Below are positions 36,763 through 48,700 of a DNA stretch of 64,000 bases, in pieces (the first letter of the stretch is position 1; each line of letters opens with the position of its first letter). A program made the translations under genes and the position numbers. A model generated the notes under the pieces. It made no database searches. It saw nothing but the letters and a program-made list of their open reading frames with translations, and was not told the origin of the DNA. The stretch comes from Nymphaea colorata. Its lineage: Eukaryota > Streptophyta > Magnoliopsida > Nymphaeales > Nymphaeaceae. The stretch is from positions 18,779,002 through 18,843,001 of the forward strand of contig NC_045148.1 of assembly GCF_008831285.2 (NCBI RefSeq). Direction: 5' to 3'.

Positions 36763-36920
36763 TAGCATAGTTGGTCGAGCTATTGAAAGTCTGGTTGTTA
36801 ATTTGATTATTGTGTGCACTATTCGGATGAACTAGTTTTTAATTTGATTCTCGTGAGCGCTATTCCTATAAACTGATTGTTTGTTTGATTCTCATGGGCG
36901 CTATTTTTATGAACTGCAAA
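36763..36920 (+). repeat. SINE-like A box followed by a 41-bp minisatellite (three units)
   Basis: TAGCATAGTTGG (36763-36774) is an excellent match to the pol III A-box consensus TRGCNNAGYNGG. It is followed by three tandem copies of a 41-bp unit, anchored by TTTGATT at 36802, 36843 and 36884, the later two reading TTTGATTCTCGTGAGCGC and TTTGATTCTCATGGGCGC. The unit resembles a degraded B-box region; the same phrase, GTTCGATTCTCGTTGGTGC, occurs at 44294 with an intact B box. Exactly equal spacing argues for slippage or unequal exchange. Confidence 0.65.
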
Positions 36921-38370
36921 TAATAATAGACACTACTCTCAAGTTGAAGGGAATATCTATAAGTTCACCCAGGTCCTTGCGCAGCTTTGGACCCCAGAGG
37001 CAGAGGGAAGCGACTTCGACCTTTCACATGGACGAAGGGTTGCAATAAATAGTTAGTAAGAGATAAAATTAGGCACCCCATCACTGCCTTTCTATTATAT
37101 CACAATGTTTTGTTTACATAAAATGATCAAGTTGAAGATTCACCGGCATCAATTAGGGGTTTTGATCCATGTGGAGGAAGGATTCTCCTTAATTGGTGGC
37201 ATAAACATGATATTTCCCGTGCTTGATTTGGACAGAAAAGATTGGTCTTCCAATGAAAGGAAAGGCTTTGTTGGGCTTCAGTTTAGTTGTCTTGGGAAAT
37301 TGAAGCAAGTTCATTTTCTAATGGGACCCGAAGTCCCCGCATGATTTTACTTTCAATTCCATTAGAAAAATCGCGTGTTTGTCGCACTTATTTGACTGGG
37401 GAAAACAATATTATAGATCAATTAGTCACAATCTAGTGCACATGGACCCGGTACACTTTAATACCTTTTTGTTTTCAAAATTGGTTTAGTTGAAACATCT
37501 GATTCAACATATATAAATAAGTAAATAATTATAAGATATATAAAATTGCTTTAGTTGAAACATCTAATTCAAAATTGGTTTAGCTACGAGGCACTGTTGT
37601 AAAAATTCTCATTTCTTTTAAAGGGGACAACATATATAAATAAGTAAATAATTATAAGACATCTATGTAAAATCAAATAAAAAATTTGTTTCTGGTGTGG
37701 GCACCTGCCCACGCAGGGCTATATGTAGTCATGCAACTGTAATCTGAATCTAAAATCTTATAAGCTTGATCTGATTACTAATTGGATTATATCAAATTGA
37801 GTAAAGAGTGAACCCGATCTGAAACCATGGGAATCATCACTGCTCCGGCCGTAGAAAGGGGCCTTAGAGTTCTTTCCACAAGCAAGCATAATTATTGGTC
37901 TACTTAAAGAGCGACTCATCGAATCTCCTTTCTCTCTCTGGTGCTTTACATATTATGGCATGCTTTATCTAAGAAACTATATCCAACAAAAAGTTCACCA
38001 TGTGTGTGATTAATACGTCAAAGATAACCTTGTTTGGTAACTAAAAAGAGAAAAGAAAGAACAATGAATCCGAGTTCCCCAGTCCATTATTTTCTGCATC
38101 AAAGTAGTTCTACCGCTGCTCTCGAGATGTTTCAACTCTGAATTTTCTCTTCAACCAATTTGGCAAAACAAGAAGAAGAAGAATATCCACAGGTTCAAGA
38201 TCCTATTCTCCTTAGGCTTCTTATGATCAGCCTTTTGTTTTTTATATAATAATGAGAAACTTCTTGTGGATTGTGGACCGTCAATGAGAGATGAGGTTAG
38301 GGGTGAACACCAGAAAAGTCAAGCCCAAGTTCAGTCAGCTTGAGGTCGGCTCGACTAATGGAACCTCGAA
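36921..38370. other. Gene-free stretch with a short-range duplication
   Basis: No gene recognised. ACATATATAAATAAGTAAAT recurs near 37507 and 37629, and TTTAGTTGAAACATCT near 37485 and 37552. This indicates overlapping local duplications in AT-rich sequence. Confidence 0.5.
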
Positions 38371-38383
38371 CTCAACTCGGCAG

Positions 38384-38660
38384 TTACGTGTTGAGCTCGA
38401 GCTCGACTCGATTAAGGCCCGATAAACTCGTTTAAATAGCATTGGTATTCATCGTTACATGTTGAACTCAACTCGATTAAGTCTCGACAAACTTGTTTGA
38501 ATAAAATTGACGTTCATCGTTACGTGTTGAGCTCGACTCGATTAAGGCTCGACAAACTCGTCAACTCGTTTGAATATATCGACTTGATTAGGGCTTGACA
38601 AACTCGATTAAGGCTCGAGTTCGACTCGGCAATTACGTGTTGAGCTCGAACTCGATTGTT
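38384..38660. repeat. Degenerate minisatellite, AGCTCGACTCGATTAAGG-type
   Basis: Units open with TTACGTGTTGAGCTCGA or a variant at 38384, 38455, 38520 and 38633, giving spacings of 71, 65 and 113 bp. Inside each is ACTCGATTAAGGCTCGA and, in the first three, CAAACTCGTTTGAATA-like sequence. The TTAAGGCTCGACAAACTCG core is repeated again between units three and four. This style of repeat is common as transposon debris in plant genomes. Confidence 0.85.
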
Positions 38661-38994
38661 TGAACAACCAGCTATCCTACGCCTTTCGGAGCAAGAAACA
38701 TCTTGCTGAGTATATTCTTTACCAGCTTTGAGGAATATGCCGAGAAATTTTCATGTTGGCACAAATTTTTTTACAAAATCGTGGTCAAATATGATTCCAA
38801 TATGGCTGCTAAAGCCAAGTTGGAGTATAGTAAGGCCATTCCATTATAACAAATAATGGCGCTTGAGGTGTCGGTGGCATTCATTTGGCCCAAAAGTTGG
38901 TCTTGAGAAAAATTCTCGACCAGCTGTTTTAATTAATTTTTTATTTCGGAACACGAGGAATTTTATTACGCACATGCAAGCCTTGGAGCTATTA

Positions 38995-39215
38995 AAAACC
39001 GGAAATTAAACGAAACTGGTCAGGCTGCTGATTCACAGATTCGGCTGAACTCGTTAGGAAATTACGAATATTTATTAAATAAAAGAAAATTGTGGAAAGA
39101 AATAAGAACCGGGACTTAAAATAATTTGAAAAAAATGAAACCAAATATTGCAATGACATGTGGTACTCTTTAAATCAGCCGACAAATATTTGAGTCGATC
39201 CGCCACCTATTCGGA
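38995..39215. repeat. Dispersed repeat, same family as the SnRK1 last-intron block
   Basis: Motif order CTGGTCAGGCTGCTGATTC, an A-rich middle, then AAATCAGCCGACAAATA parallels the block at 15424-15670. Similarity is judged by eye and covers the ends better than the middle. Confidence 0.45.
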
Positions 39216-39363
39216 TCGAATCTTTCGGCCGAGGCTGATTTTGATAGCACGGCAGATCACTAAGAACTTACAAGGCAGCTCCAAATGCAAACAGGTTGGT
39301 AGTCTTTCTATTGTGATAAAAACTCAAATTATGTGCTTTCGTCATATTCAATTCTGCTTGCTA

Positions 39364-39366
<3 letters not shown>

Positions 39367-39420
<54 letters not shown>
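39367..39420. repeat. (AT)n microsatellite
   Basis: Uninterrupted AT run of about 27 units. A shorter AT run follows at 39548-39562. Confidence 0.97.
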
Positions 39421-39422
<2 letters not shown>

Positions 39423-39752
39423 GATGTTTGAAAAATTAAGACTACATGTTATTCCTTATTCATTTAACATTTAAGTATCTAGCGAATTAGAAAACATTAA
39501 CAACTGAGTTTGTTCCTTTATCCATGTAACATTTATTCTCTAGACACATATATATATATATATTATGAGTTCATGGTGAAGAATTAAGGAGGAGGGCACG
39601 CTTGTGTTAGAAAATTTGGAGGTTTCTTGTGAAAAAAAAATGAAGGTGCGAGTTGTGGCGGATGTTGGCGCAACAACCGCCGTCGGCAGAAGCAGGAGAC
39701 AATTTTGATGATATAGAGAATAAAACGGTAGGAGGAAGGGAGGGAAGTTTCT

Positions 39753-39755
<3 letters not shown>

Positions 39756-39800
<45 letters not shown>
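39756..39800. repeat. (AT)n microsatellite
   Basis: Uninterrupted AT run of about 22 units, ending in GTGG. Confidence 0.97.
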
Positions 39801-39803
<3 letters not shown>

Positions 39804-42800
39804 GACCATAACACACCGTCATTTGTCTCTTCGCCCACCATAAATCACCTCCTTTCGTTTTCAGATATTCACAAGCTTTTTTCTTCTTTATTTGCAGTTT
39901 GAGCATGTTTTTTTTGGCAAACATTACCCCACAGAAAAAGATTCTTAAAGATGATTCATGTTTAGAAATAATTTCCCACTAAAAAATTTGTGCAAGCTGA
40001 TTTTTCTCTCGAAACTTCCTGCCCCTTTTTTGAGAGAAAACATAAACTAAATGTTTGGTGGGATTCGTCCGGTCGTTACTTTAATAGCCTTTCCCACGAG
40101 GTCAAGACTCCATACGCCTACACCTGCCCAGCTTTCTCTGGGAAAAGAATTCTTCCCATTTTTCCGCCAATTTTCTTCCTTACTTTTACTCCATCCAGAC
40201 AAACAGGCCGATAATGTCAAGTTTTTTTTTTTTTGAAGAAAAAATTTTGAATGGATTTTTTCTTATTTTTATTTCCACACCTTTCTAATCATAAAATTCT
40301 AAAAAAAAAGTACGATTATTTCTAACCTTTTTAAATCTCTCTTTTTTACCTCTACAATTACACGTCTACATCTTCCTGACCTAAGATTTGAGCTTGGCTA
40401 GTGATCACATAAGAGAAAGATAAAAATAAAAAGTAAAATGTGTAATTTTCTGTGAAGGGATATGGCTTGCTTATTTTTCCTTCAAGTAGAGTAGGTTTGT
40501 CATTGACCGAGTGGTTCCGTCTACTGCACTAAAAATGCAATAGCCGCATTTTCTTTTTCTTTTTTTTTTCCCTAAAATAAAAGACGTACACTACTCATAT
40601 GTGTGGACGAGAGAGAGAAAGAAAGGAGTAGTTGGAGAGCTCCTTGTTTATGAGTTCACGACTAAATGATGGTTCATCTTCTTTTACCCTTAAAATCAGA
40701 TACACAATTGCATGACTATATATATATATATATATAATGGATGTATAGAAAGTTACCGGATGGCTAAAAAAACAACTTTCAAGTGAGAGTTACTGATGGT
40801 TTATAACATAATAATAATTCGTGACGCTTTTTAACGTCAATGTATTGTGCCTTTAAAATTTAGCTATTTGGCAACATCTAAGTTAAATTTAGTTATTCGG
40901 CAACATTTAACACATAATATCATAGAATTATATATATATATATATATATATTCAACCATTGGATCGTACTACCGTGTCAAGAGGTAAAGAGCCGACATCG
41001 GGGTGCATAACCTTCATGTATATTATATATGTATACATATATATAATCAATGGGCCGAAGGGTGGGTTGTTGTAGAGAGAAAGGGGCCCAAGTGGGGACA
41101 TCCCTCCACCCGTCGGGGGACCAAACACCCAAGGCCAGCCCTCTTTTAGGCCACGTTTGTTTACCATCCGATTCATGGAAATGGAAAGAAATAAAATGGG
41201 CCGACAAATGCTTCTTCTAAAGTGCATTTTTAATTATATTTATACTAAAGATGATGATAATGATTTGGCCGAATGAAATTAAGGATGCAAAACAGGATGT
41301 TAGCTAATCAAATGCTGAGAAGAATTTGACTTTAATTTGGAAAAATATTGGTAAATCTGACCTTTTTTTTATATATATATAGTTTGTTGTAAGAATCCAT
41401 CTTAATTTTTCTGATATATGCTATACATACTTGCAAAGTCTTGATCTGAATTCAGATCCTGGAGTAGTGAAATTATTGTTGTCTTAGGGACCAGAAAACT
41501 GCACTAAGGCAAACTAGCAACTAATTGTCAGCGCACCACTGACCCGACCAGCTATGTCAAACCCCTGAGCGCTGTTTGGCAAATGCAACAGTTATGTAAT
41601 ATATTTTAACAGTTGAAGTAAATCCATAAAATACTTTTAAAATTGTTTCATTAATATTTTCATGCATATTTTTGGATGAGTCTATTAAAGATTTTTTTAA
41701 TATTTCTTTTTACCATGTTCCTTAGGTCCAGGGTTGAGTTGATGCTTGAGACACTTGTTCTTACCTTGACAAATTTTTCAAGGAAAATTGAAGTTTAACT
41801 TTTATAAAAAAGAGGCGACCTAATAAAAGATATTGAAGATTAAGATGTTTTAGTTTTTTTTTTTCTTTGAAAAAGAAAATTTTTAAGATCTCTTAAGATG
41901 GTTAGCACATAAAAGTACGCTATGGTGTTCCACATGTTAAGCAACCTCCCCAAGCAGGAAACAAAATTATTTTGATATCTCCATCTTAATACATTAAATC
42001 CCCAAACTAAATCTCATTAAGTGGACGAAGTCTAAGTAGTGCAAATTTCACTCATTTCAAGAGAAAAAAATCTCCACCTTCCCTGTTCGTGACTACATGG
42101 TTTTGTTTTCGAGGTAATCTGAAATCTGGGTCATCCATTTTGGTGACCGTTGCGAGCATCAGCGACTTACTTTTCCAAGAGGTCCTGCACTGACGCTGGA
42201 TGAGACGTCAGATCTATTTAAGAATGTGAGGTGGCAGAAGAGATTGAGTCTCAGTACACGGACCCAGAGTCCTTAAGAGGGTGTTTGATGAGAGAATAAA
42301 TTCTTCAGAACAACAAACGCGTTACTCATCAAGATCATGAGACGCAGTATATCCAAATGAACGGATGGTAAATCACAATTTACTTATTTCATTGAGGGGA
42401 AAAGTTTTGCAAGTCATTGAGAAGACAAAAAATCTCAACGGCGAAAACTAAAAGGTTAAGACTTCTAGTACCAGATTTTTTGTCACCTTCTCAACGGAGA
42501 ACAAGTCAGAAGAATGTGCATTTAATTAGAAAGAGAAATATACCCAACAATCGGGCTGTCATGTCATGTTCTAGAGAGATCAACGTCTAGTTTTGCTTTA
42601 TATACGGCGAAATACCAACTAAAGTTGTTTGTGACTCGGACATGATATCTCACGAGGGAGGGATTAAGACAGTATTATGCGAAATCTTGGGTTGATGAAG
42701 TAGTAACGAATTTTAGATGATCACGGCCGATGTGATCTTTCGTCTTTGTTAAAACGTATGGGGCCGAACCATTGACATCGCCGCCAGTTAGTGAGCATTT

Positions 42801-42993
42801 TCGGGCGACCTTCCCTCCAGTCGGTCCTCCCCTTCCACTTCTGGTAGAACGTCAAAGTCTCCACTCTCTCTTCTCTCACAAGACTGGTAAAGATGCAAAA
42901 CTTTAAAAATCAGTCGCTTCTGTCAACCCCAACCAAACTCCACTTCATTTCTCCCTTTGATTGCGGACCAGTTTCTCTTACAAATTCGACAAC

Positions 42994-42995
<2 letters not shown>
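39801..42995. other. Gene-free stretch with short AT arrays
   Basis: No gene recognised. Short AT arrays lie at 40717-40736 and 40928-40951. A palindromic TATATGTATACATATA lies near 41026. Open frames such as the minus-strand one at 40952-41227 lack any recognisable domain. Confidence 0.45.
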
Positions 42996-42999
<4 letters not shown>

Positions 43000-43082
<83 letters not shown>

Positions 43083-43083
43083 A
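43000..43083. repeat. Long compound (AT)n array
   Basis: About 84 bp of AT repeats interrupted by a single TATG at about 43036-43039. The open frames of IYIYIY on both strands are products of the array, not genes. Confidence 0.97.
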
Positions 43084-43150
43084 CCGGTCTTATAAATATA
43101 TATGTATGTGTGTGTATTTGGTAGGTACATAATACTTTTGTGTAAGACCC

Positions 43151-43183
43151 ACGTGTGTGTATGTATGTATGTACACACACACA
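43151..43183. repeat. Palindromic (GT)n/(AC)n hairpin-forming segment
   Basis: GTGTGTGTATGTATG runs into TATGTACACACACAC, so the strand can fold on itself. It lies 70 bp after the long AT array and is followed by more AT/TATG repeats to about 43210. Confidence 0.75.
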
Positions 43184-43210
43184 AATATGTATATATGTAT
43201 ATATATATAC

Positions 43211-45082
43211 AACATTTTTTGGAAAAGATTATTTACTTATAATAGCAGAGTGAACTTGAAAGAGGTCATAAGCTCAACACCAGACACGGTTAAATATGCT
43301 TCCGACCACATCTTAACATGTGAATGTACTTGTTTTATTACTTATTTTTGAGACAGTTGCATGCATTAGTTTAAGCTAACTGCGGATTGTTATAAGCACC
43401 AGTATTTTTTTTACGACTACAAGAACACTTGTAAACCTGATAGTTGGCTTACCATGCATTTCCTGGTAAACAAAATTATACTTTCACAACTGCAAACACT
43501 AGTAAATATATGTTGGACTATAAATATGAATAAGGAAAATTGGAAGATGACTTTGGCTTGAAAACTTCCGACTTGAAGCAAGTCGATATTTCTTGGCAAA
43601 ATCTCTACATATTATTTAATCGACCAAATCAAAACAGTGTCACATTTGCTTGATCGATTGGCCAATACAAGGTGTCAACTTGTCTATTTTATTAGCTTTT
43701 GATTAATTTTATGTTATTTATTTTTATTTATTTAAAATAAATAAAATAATGAATATTTTTATTTTTTAGCAGTTGGCAAGAGATTCAGTGCCGACTCTGT
43801 CCATTTTGGATCTAAGCGTACATGCTTGTCCTGATGAGAGAAACTACTAAAAGGTTTAAGGAGGGAACTTATTTTTGAAGGCAGTCTTAATTATATGACA
43901 ATGGGCATTGCACCTAACAATGTCATACTGAGCACATTAGGGTTTGGTTAACTATTCCTTTTCGATTTAGTTCAATGGTCTCGATCTCAAGATATCCCAT
44001 AAGTAAATAATCATGAATATTTCATAAAGAGTTCCAAGCCTAGGGTACGTGACTTTCATGGACTTATATGTAGGGCTGCCAAACCCTGTTAAGATCTATA
44101 TTACATATACATCACTGTTTAAATAATTTAAAAAGCGGTTAATTTTGTGTTCAATACTATTAGAATATATAAGTAGAACCCGTTTATATTCTGATTTAAG
44201 GTTAGGCATCTCAATTTACTATGTTCTATTATTCATTTTTATAGTATGTTAAGTATTATAACAATCCGACCCACTCCTGAGCTCGAGTCCCTGGTTCGAT
44301 TCTCGTTGGTGCTATTTTTGTAGACAAAAACTATGAATACACGATGCGATGCTTAGCTCCCCACTAAGTAAGAAAATCCAGAAAATCCTACTGCCTTAGA
44401 ATCCAAGCATACTAAAATTGATACAGATTCCAGATGGGTCCGCAAGTGGGGATCAAATCTGAACCTGGTTATGAGCCTAGTAACAGAGAAGATCGGGTCC
44501 ACCGGCAGGCCTCTCATCCTGATCCGATAAAGGAGTTTCTTTGGCCCTGCGGATCCGCAGCAGCTGAAATGAATGGGATTTCTTGATTCAGAAGCAAAGC
44601 AGCAGAGGGAATCATTCGAGAGACCACGGGGAGGGGCCGAATCCGCAGTCATTCCTTCATTTAACTAACGAAGTAATCATCGGAGGTCCCCAATGGCTTC
44701 TCATCTCTCATTCTCAGCACTCTGCTGTGGAGATTTAGACTGACGAGTCGATGGCTTCGAATTTTTTCCGTAAAGAAAGAATGACCATAAGGTCTGTTTG
44801 GTGACGGGTACAGAGCAGCGAAGGGGGAAGCGTCACGAGGGTGTCGACCAGACATCATCCTTTTTGAGAGAGGGAGGGCGACGCCTAATAATGGCCGTCT
44901 AAGACTCTGAATCAATTACTCCCTAGAGAGAGAAAGAGAAGAGTTACTGGGGGTTAACCAAATAAAGAAATTATTGGTTTTTTCCTTTTTGTTTTTTTAA
45001 CAGCAAAACCATGAAACAGGGAGCCTGCCTGCTTTCTAGTTTTGCTGCAGTTTAAACCTCTACCTTCCCCTTCCCTTTTATG
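43211..45082. other. Spacer upstream of CslA, with a B-box-like relic
   Basis: No supported gene. GGTTCGATTC at 44293-44302 matches a pol III B box, without an A box upstream; the flanking GACCCACTCCTGAGCTCGAG resembles sequence near 3975. Two GC-richer minus-strand open frames (44353-44652 and 44661-44915) have no recognisable domain. Confidence 0.4.
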
Positions 45083-45084
45083 CA

Positions 45085-45091
45085 TATAAAA
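45085..45091 (+). promoter_or_regulatory. Candidate CslA TATA box
   Basis: CATATAAAAGAATC sits about 640 bp before the CslA start codon, ahead of a CT-rich, leader-like stretch. Transcription would start near 45115 and give a long 5' leader, unless an intron lies within it. Confidence 0.45.
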
Positions 45092-45422
45092 GAATCAACC
45101 GCCCCACTCTTATCTTGGTACACCCACATCTTCTCTCTCTCTCTATACCTCTCTCTGCACAGAGCAGAGAGCAGAAGGAGTCCTCTTTCGTTCTCAGCAC
45201 TACCCATTTCTTCTTTCTGCCCCTGCTCAAAGTTGGAGACCCTAAAAGGTTGCAGAGGGAGGTCCCATCTTCTTTTGCATTGCTTCCAGAAGACTCAAGG
45301 GTCGGCAAGGCACCCGTAACTTTGTGAAGAAGGGGAAGGAGAGGAGACAAAAACAAGGGGGAGAGAGCAGAGAGAGTGTGTTTGTGTTTTGTGTTTGAAG
45401 GATAGAGACCTTAGCTGCAGAG

Positions 45423-45446
45423 ATGCTTCTTTCTTTTGTTTATTAG
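45423..45446 (+). other. Short upstream ORF in the CslA leader
   Basis: ATG at 45423 opens MLLSFVY and stops at TAG. It is the only ATG noted in the presumed leader (45115-45727). It may lower translation of the main frame; this depends on the leader being unspliced. Confidence 0.35.
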
Positions 45447-45727
45447 TATATCTCAGATCAAAAGAGAGATCTGAATTCTTTCTTACTACCTCCCCTCTCT
45501 CTCGTCCTCTGTCTTTAGTGGGGGACTGACAGTCCAGCACACAAAACACACACACACATTGTCTGCCGGCGTTTAAGCTAAAAGTTCTCCACCTGCTAGA
45601 GTGGAAAAGCTGCAGTTCAGCTGATCTGTTCTTTGGCTTTTCCTTTAACCGCTTCTCTTTCCTTTCTTCTGCATTGCTCTGTCTCCCCCTCCTCCGAGCC
45701 TCCCCTGTTTCGGAGACAGCAAGAGAG

Positions 45728-48700
45728 ATGGATAGCTTGTCGACGACGGACGTCCTCCCGGATTCCTACCAAGGAGGGGATGTCGCCGGGCAGATCTCCC
45801 TCATGTGGAAGCAGATCCGCACGCCCCTCATCGTGCCCTTGCTGAAGGTCGCCGTCGTCATCTGCCTCATCATGTCCCTCATGCTCTTCATGGAGAGGCT
45901 CTACATGGCCATCGTCATCGTCATCGTCAAGCTCTTGGGCAGGAAGCCCGAGAAGCGGTACAAATGGGAGCCCATCAGGGACGACGTCGAGCTCGGCAAC
46001 AGCGCCTACCCCATGGTGCTGGTTCAGATACCAATGTTCAACGAAAGAGAGGTCTGAAATCGGTTTCTTCTTTCCTACCCATCAAAACTTTTTTCCTTGT
46101 CTAGATAGATCTGCGTTTTTTTTCTTTAACTCGTGTTTAATTTCATCTACTTCGTTTTATCTCTCCGCAGGTTTACCAGTTGTCCATCGGGGCTGCATGT
46201 GGGCTTTCATGGCCGTCAGACAGAATCATCATTCAGGTGTTGGATGACTCTACTGATCCCGTCATTAAGGTGAACAGAGTAAAGAAAACTTTTTCGTGCA
46301 AAATTTAATTGGTGGGTGCCATTGATTTTTCGTCATTTTCTTAAATTGGATTGGTGGTGTTGGTGCTCATCATTAGGACATGGTGGAGCTCGAATGCCAG
46401 AGGTGGGCTAGCAAGGGAATCAACATAAAGTATGAGATCAGGGATAACAGAAATGGGTACAAAGCGGGAGCCCTGAAGGAAGGGATGAAGCGCAGCTACG
46501 TGAGAGAATGCGACTATGTGGCCATATTCGACGCCGATTTCCAGCCGGAGCCCGATTTCCTGTGGAAAACCATTCCTTTTCTCATGCACAACCCTGACAT
46601 TGGTCTCGTCCAAGCTCGATGGAAGTTCGGTAAGGAAAGATCAGGCCATTGATTTTCCGCCATTAATGCTTTAACTAACAATCTCTGAAGAACGAGTTGG
46701 AGTTTGTTTGGCCTTCCACTTATTTCTCCGCCTACTTTCCTAACGGCAATCAGAGATTTACTGTTACAGTTCAGTTTCCTAGTCCACATCGGGAGAAGTC
46801 ATCGCTTCTCTTTCTCCCATCTCTCACCAGCTTCACGTGCTAAGATTTAGAACCGTCGAGGCCCCGTGGCTTAGTTTCACATGAAACGTTCCATAGAGTT
46901 GGTACTTTTTCTTCTTTAGATTTTACATTAAAAACAGAGAAGGACACCATTTTTTCCCAGTACGTCCAGGCATTCTCTGCCAATAAAACAAGCTTTGATT
47001 CGAAATTAAGCAGGAAGTCTCTGCAGCAGCTTCACTTCACATCGCTGCCGACAGTGATATGTTGAACTAAACGTGATATTGGAGGGTCATAGACTTTCGA
47101 TTAGGAATCAAGGTGGTGAAAAGGCTGTGGAAGCATGTGTCGGTGACCGTTTGTTCTTACTCCTTGTGCCGTGGCGAGATTGGCTGTCACAGCTTGTCAA
47201 AAAAGAGGGACCCCACAGTCTCTCTCTTTCTCTCTGTCGCACGGTGCCATTTTTTTCCGACTAATAGTTCTTCCTGTATCTTTTATTATCTCTCTAGAAT
47301 TAAGAGTATCCAAGAGGTCTTTATGGTATACATAAAATAATGTTTGCAATAGTTTTTTTGACAAAGCCCATGTGCAATTATTTATCAGCAGACACCATCT
47401 TTGGTGGACCTCCCTGGACTACCACCGACACTTCTACGGTCGTTTTTTCTTTTTCTCCATCTCGTCTGTCTGTTTTACCAACTTCTTCTTGCTTTTAAGA
47501 AAAAACAAGTGCACTTATTGAGTTGAGATCTGCGAAAAACTTGTCTACAAGTTTAAGAGCCATGTCATCTAAACTCTAGCAATTCGCAAGTTTAGATCCC
47601 ATTGGACCATATAAACGTGTTACACTTAGTTGTTCTGAAACCAAATAACCCTTTAATAACCTGAACCTGACTCGCATGCAAAATTTTATCTCATTTAATG
47701 AACGACGTACGCATTGAAGAGCCAAAATGATCTAACTGCTGGTTCTTAATCAGAGCAAGCACGGCGATCGCATTTACTTGGTCAAATCTAATCGAAACGA
47801 CCGAACGTCTAAAACCATTGAGATACGGGAAAGTACTCATGCATAAAGTTTTTTACTGCGTGTACGAAGGGAGGGCCGCCGGAAAAGAAAAAAAATTAAA
47901 GTTGGGTCGGCAACTTTCTTGCAGTGAATTCCGACGAGTGCCTCATGACAAGGATGCAGGAGATGTCCCTGGACTACCATTTCACGGTGGAGCAGGAAGT
48001 CGGCTCCTCCACCTATGCCTTCTTCGGCTTCAATGGTAAATTTCACAGTCTCTCCCTGTCGCTCTCTCTCTCTACTGAGTCCTGCTCAGAAGGGATGGTG
48101 GCAAATCATGGACGTTTGGTGATTAATGAGAGCTCTGCCATTGTGTGGTGAATGCTTGATGTGAAGGGACGGCGGGTGTGTGGCGGATCTCTGCCATCAA
48201 CGAGGCGGGCGGGTGGAAGGACCGGACCACTGTGGAGGACATGGACCTAGCCGTCCGGGCCAGCCTCAGGGGATGGAAGTTCGTATACGTCGGTGACCTC
48301 AAGGTATACGGGTAGCCTCTCCTTTGCGTATAAATATACGAATTTATGACCGTATGCGTAGACGTATGTTTGCACCATCATGGCCCCCACTCCTTCAATA
48401 ATTGTCGTTGTCTCGGTGTGCTTATACTTTTTTTTTTTCATTGGGGGTTGGGCCTGTCGTTGGACGGGTCAGTTAATTTAATTCCTCCTCATTTTTCCCC
48501 TTGCGGTTTTTACTGGAGGAACATCTTATTTATAATGACCAAAGGTCTCATTTTCTCTTTGTCAGTGGAACATCTTGCATTTCACATCCTTTCTTCTTCT
48601 TCTTCTTCTTCTTCACTTACTAGAAAATATGAGGGCAAATGGGCTCTGACCGAGTGCCTGTTCAAGAATGAACCGGCGATCAGATTCTGATCAGCTGCAT

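Noticed and set aside
42893-43184. Open frames encoding IYIYIY or YIYIYI
   Set aside because: Direct translations of the AT microsatellite.
44293-44302. GGTTCGATTC as part of a tRNA gene
   Set aside because: No A box at the right distance and no acceptor-stem pairing around it.
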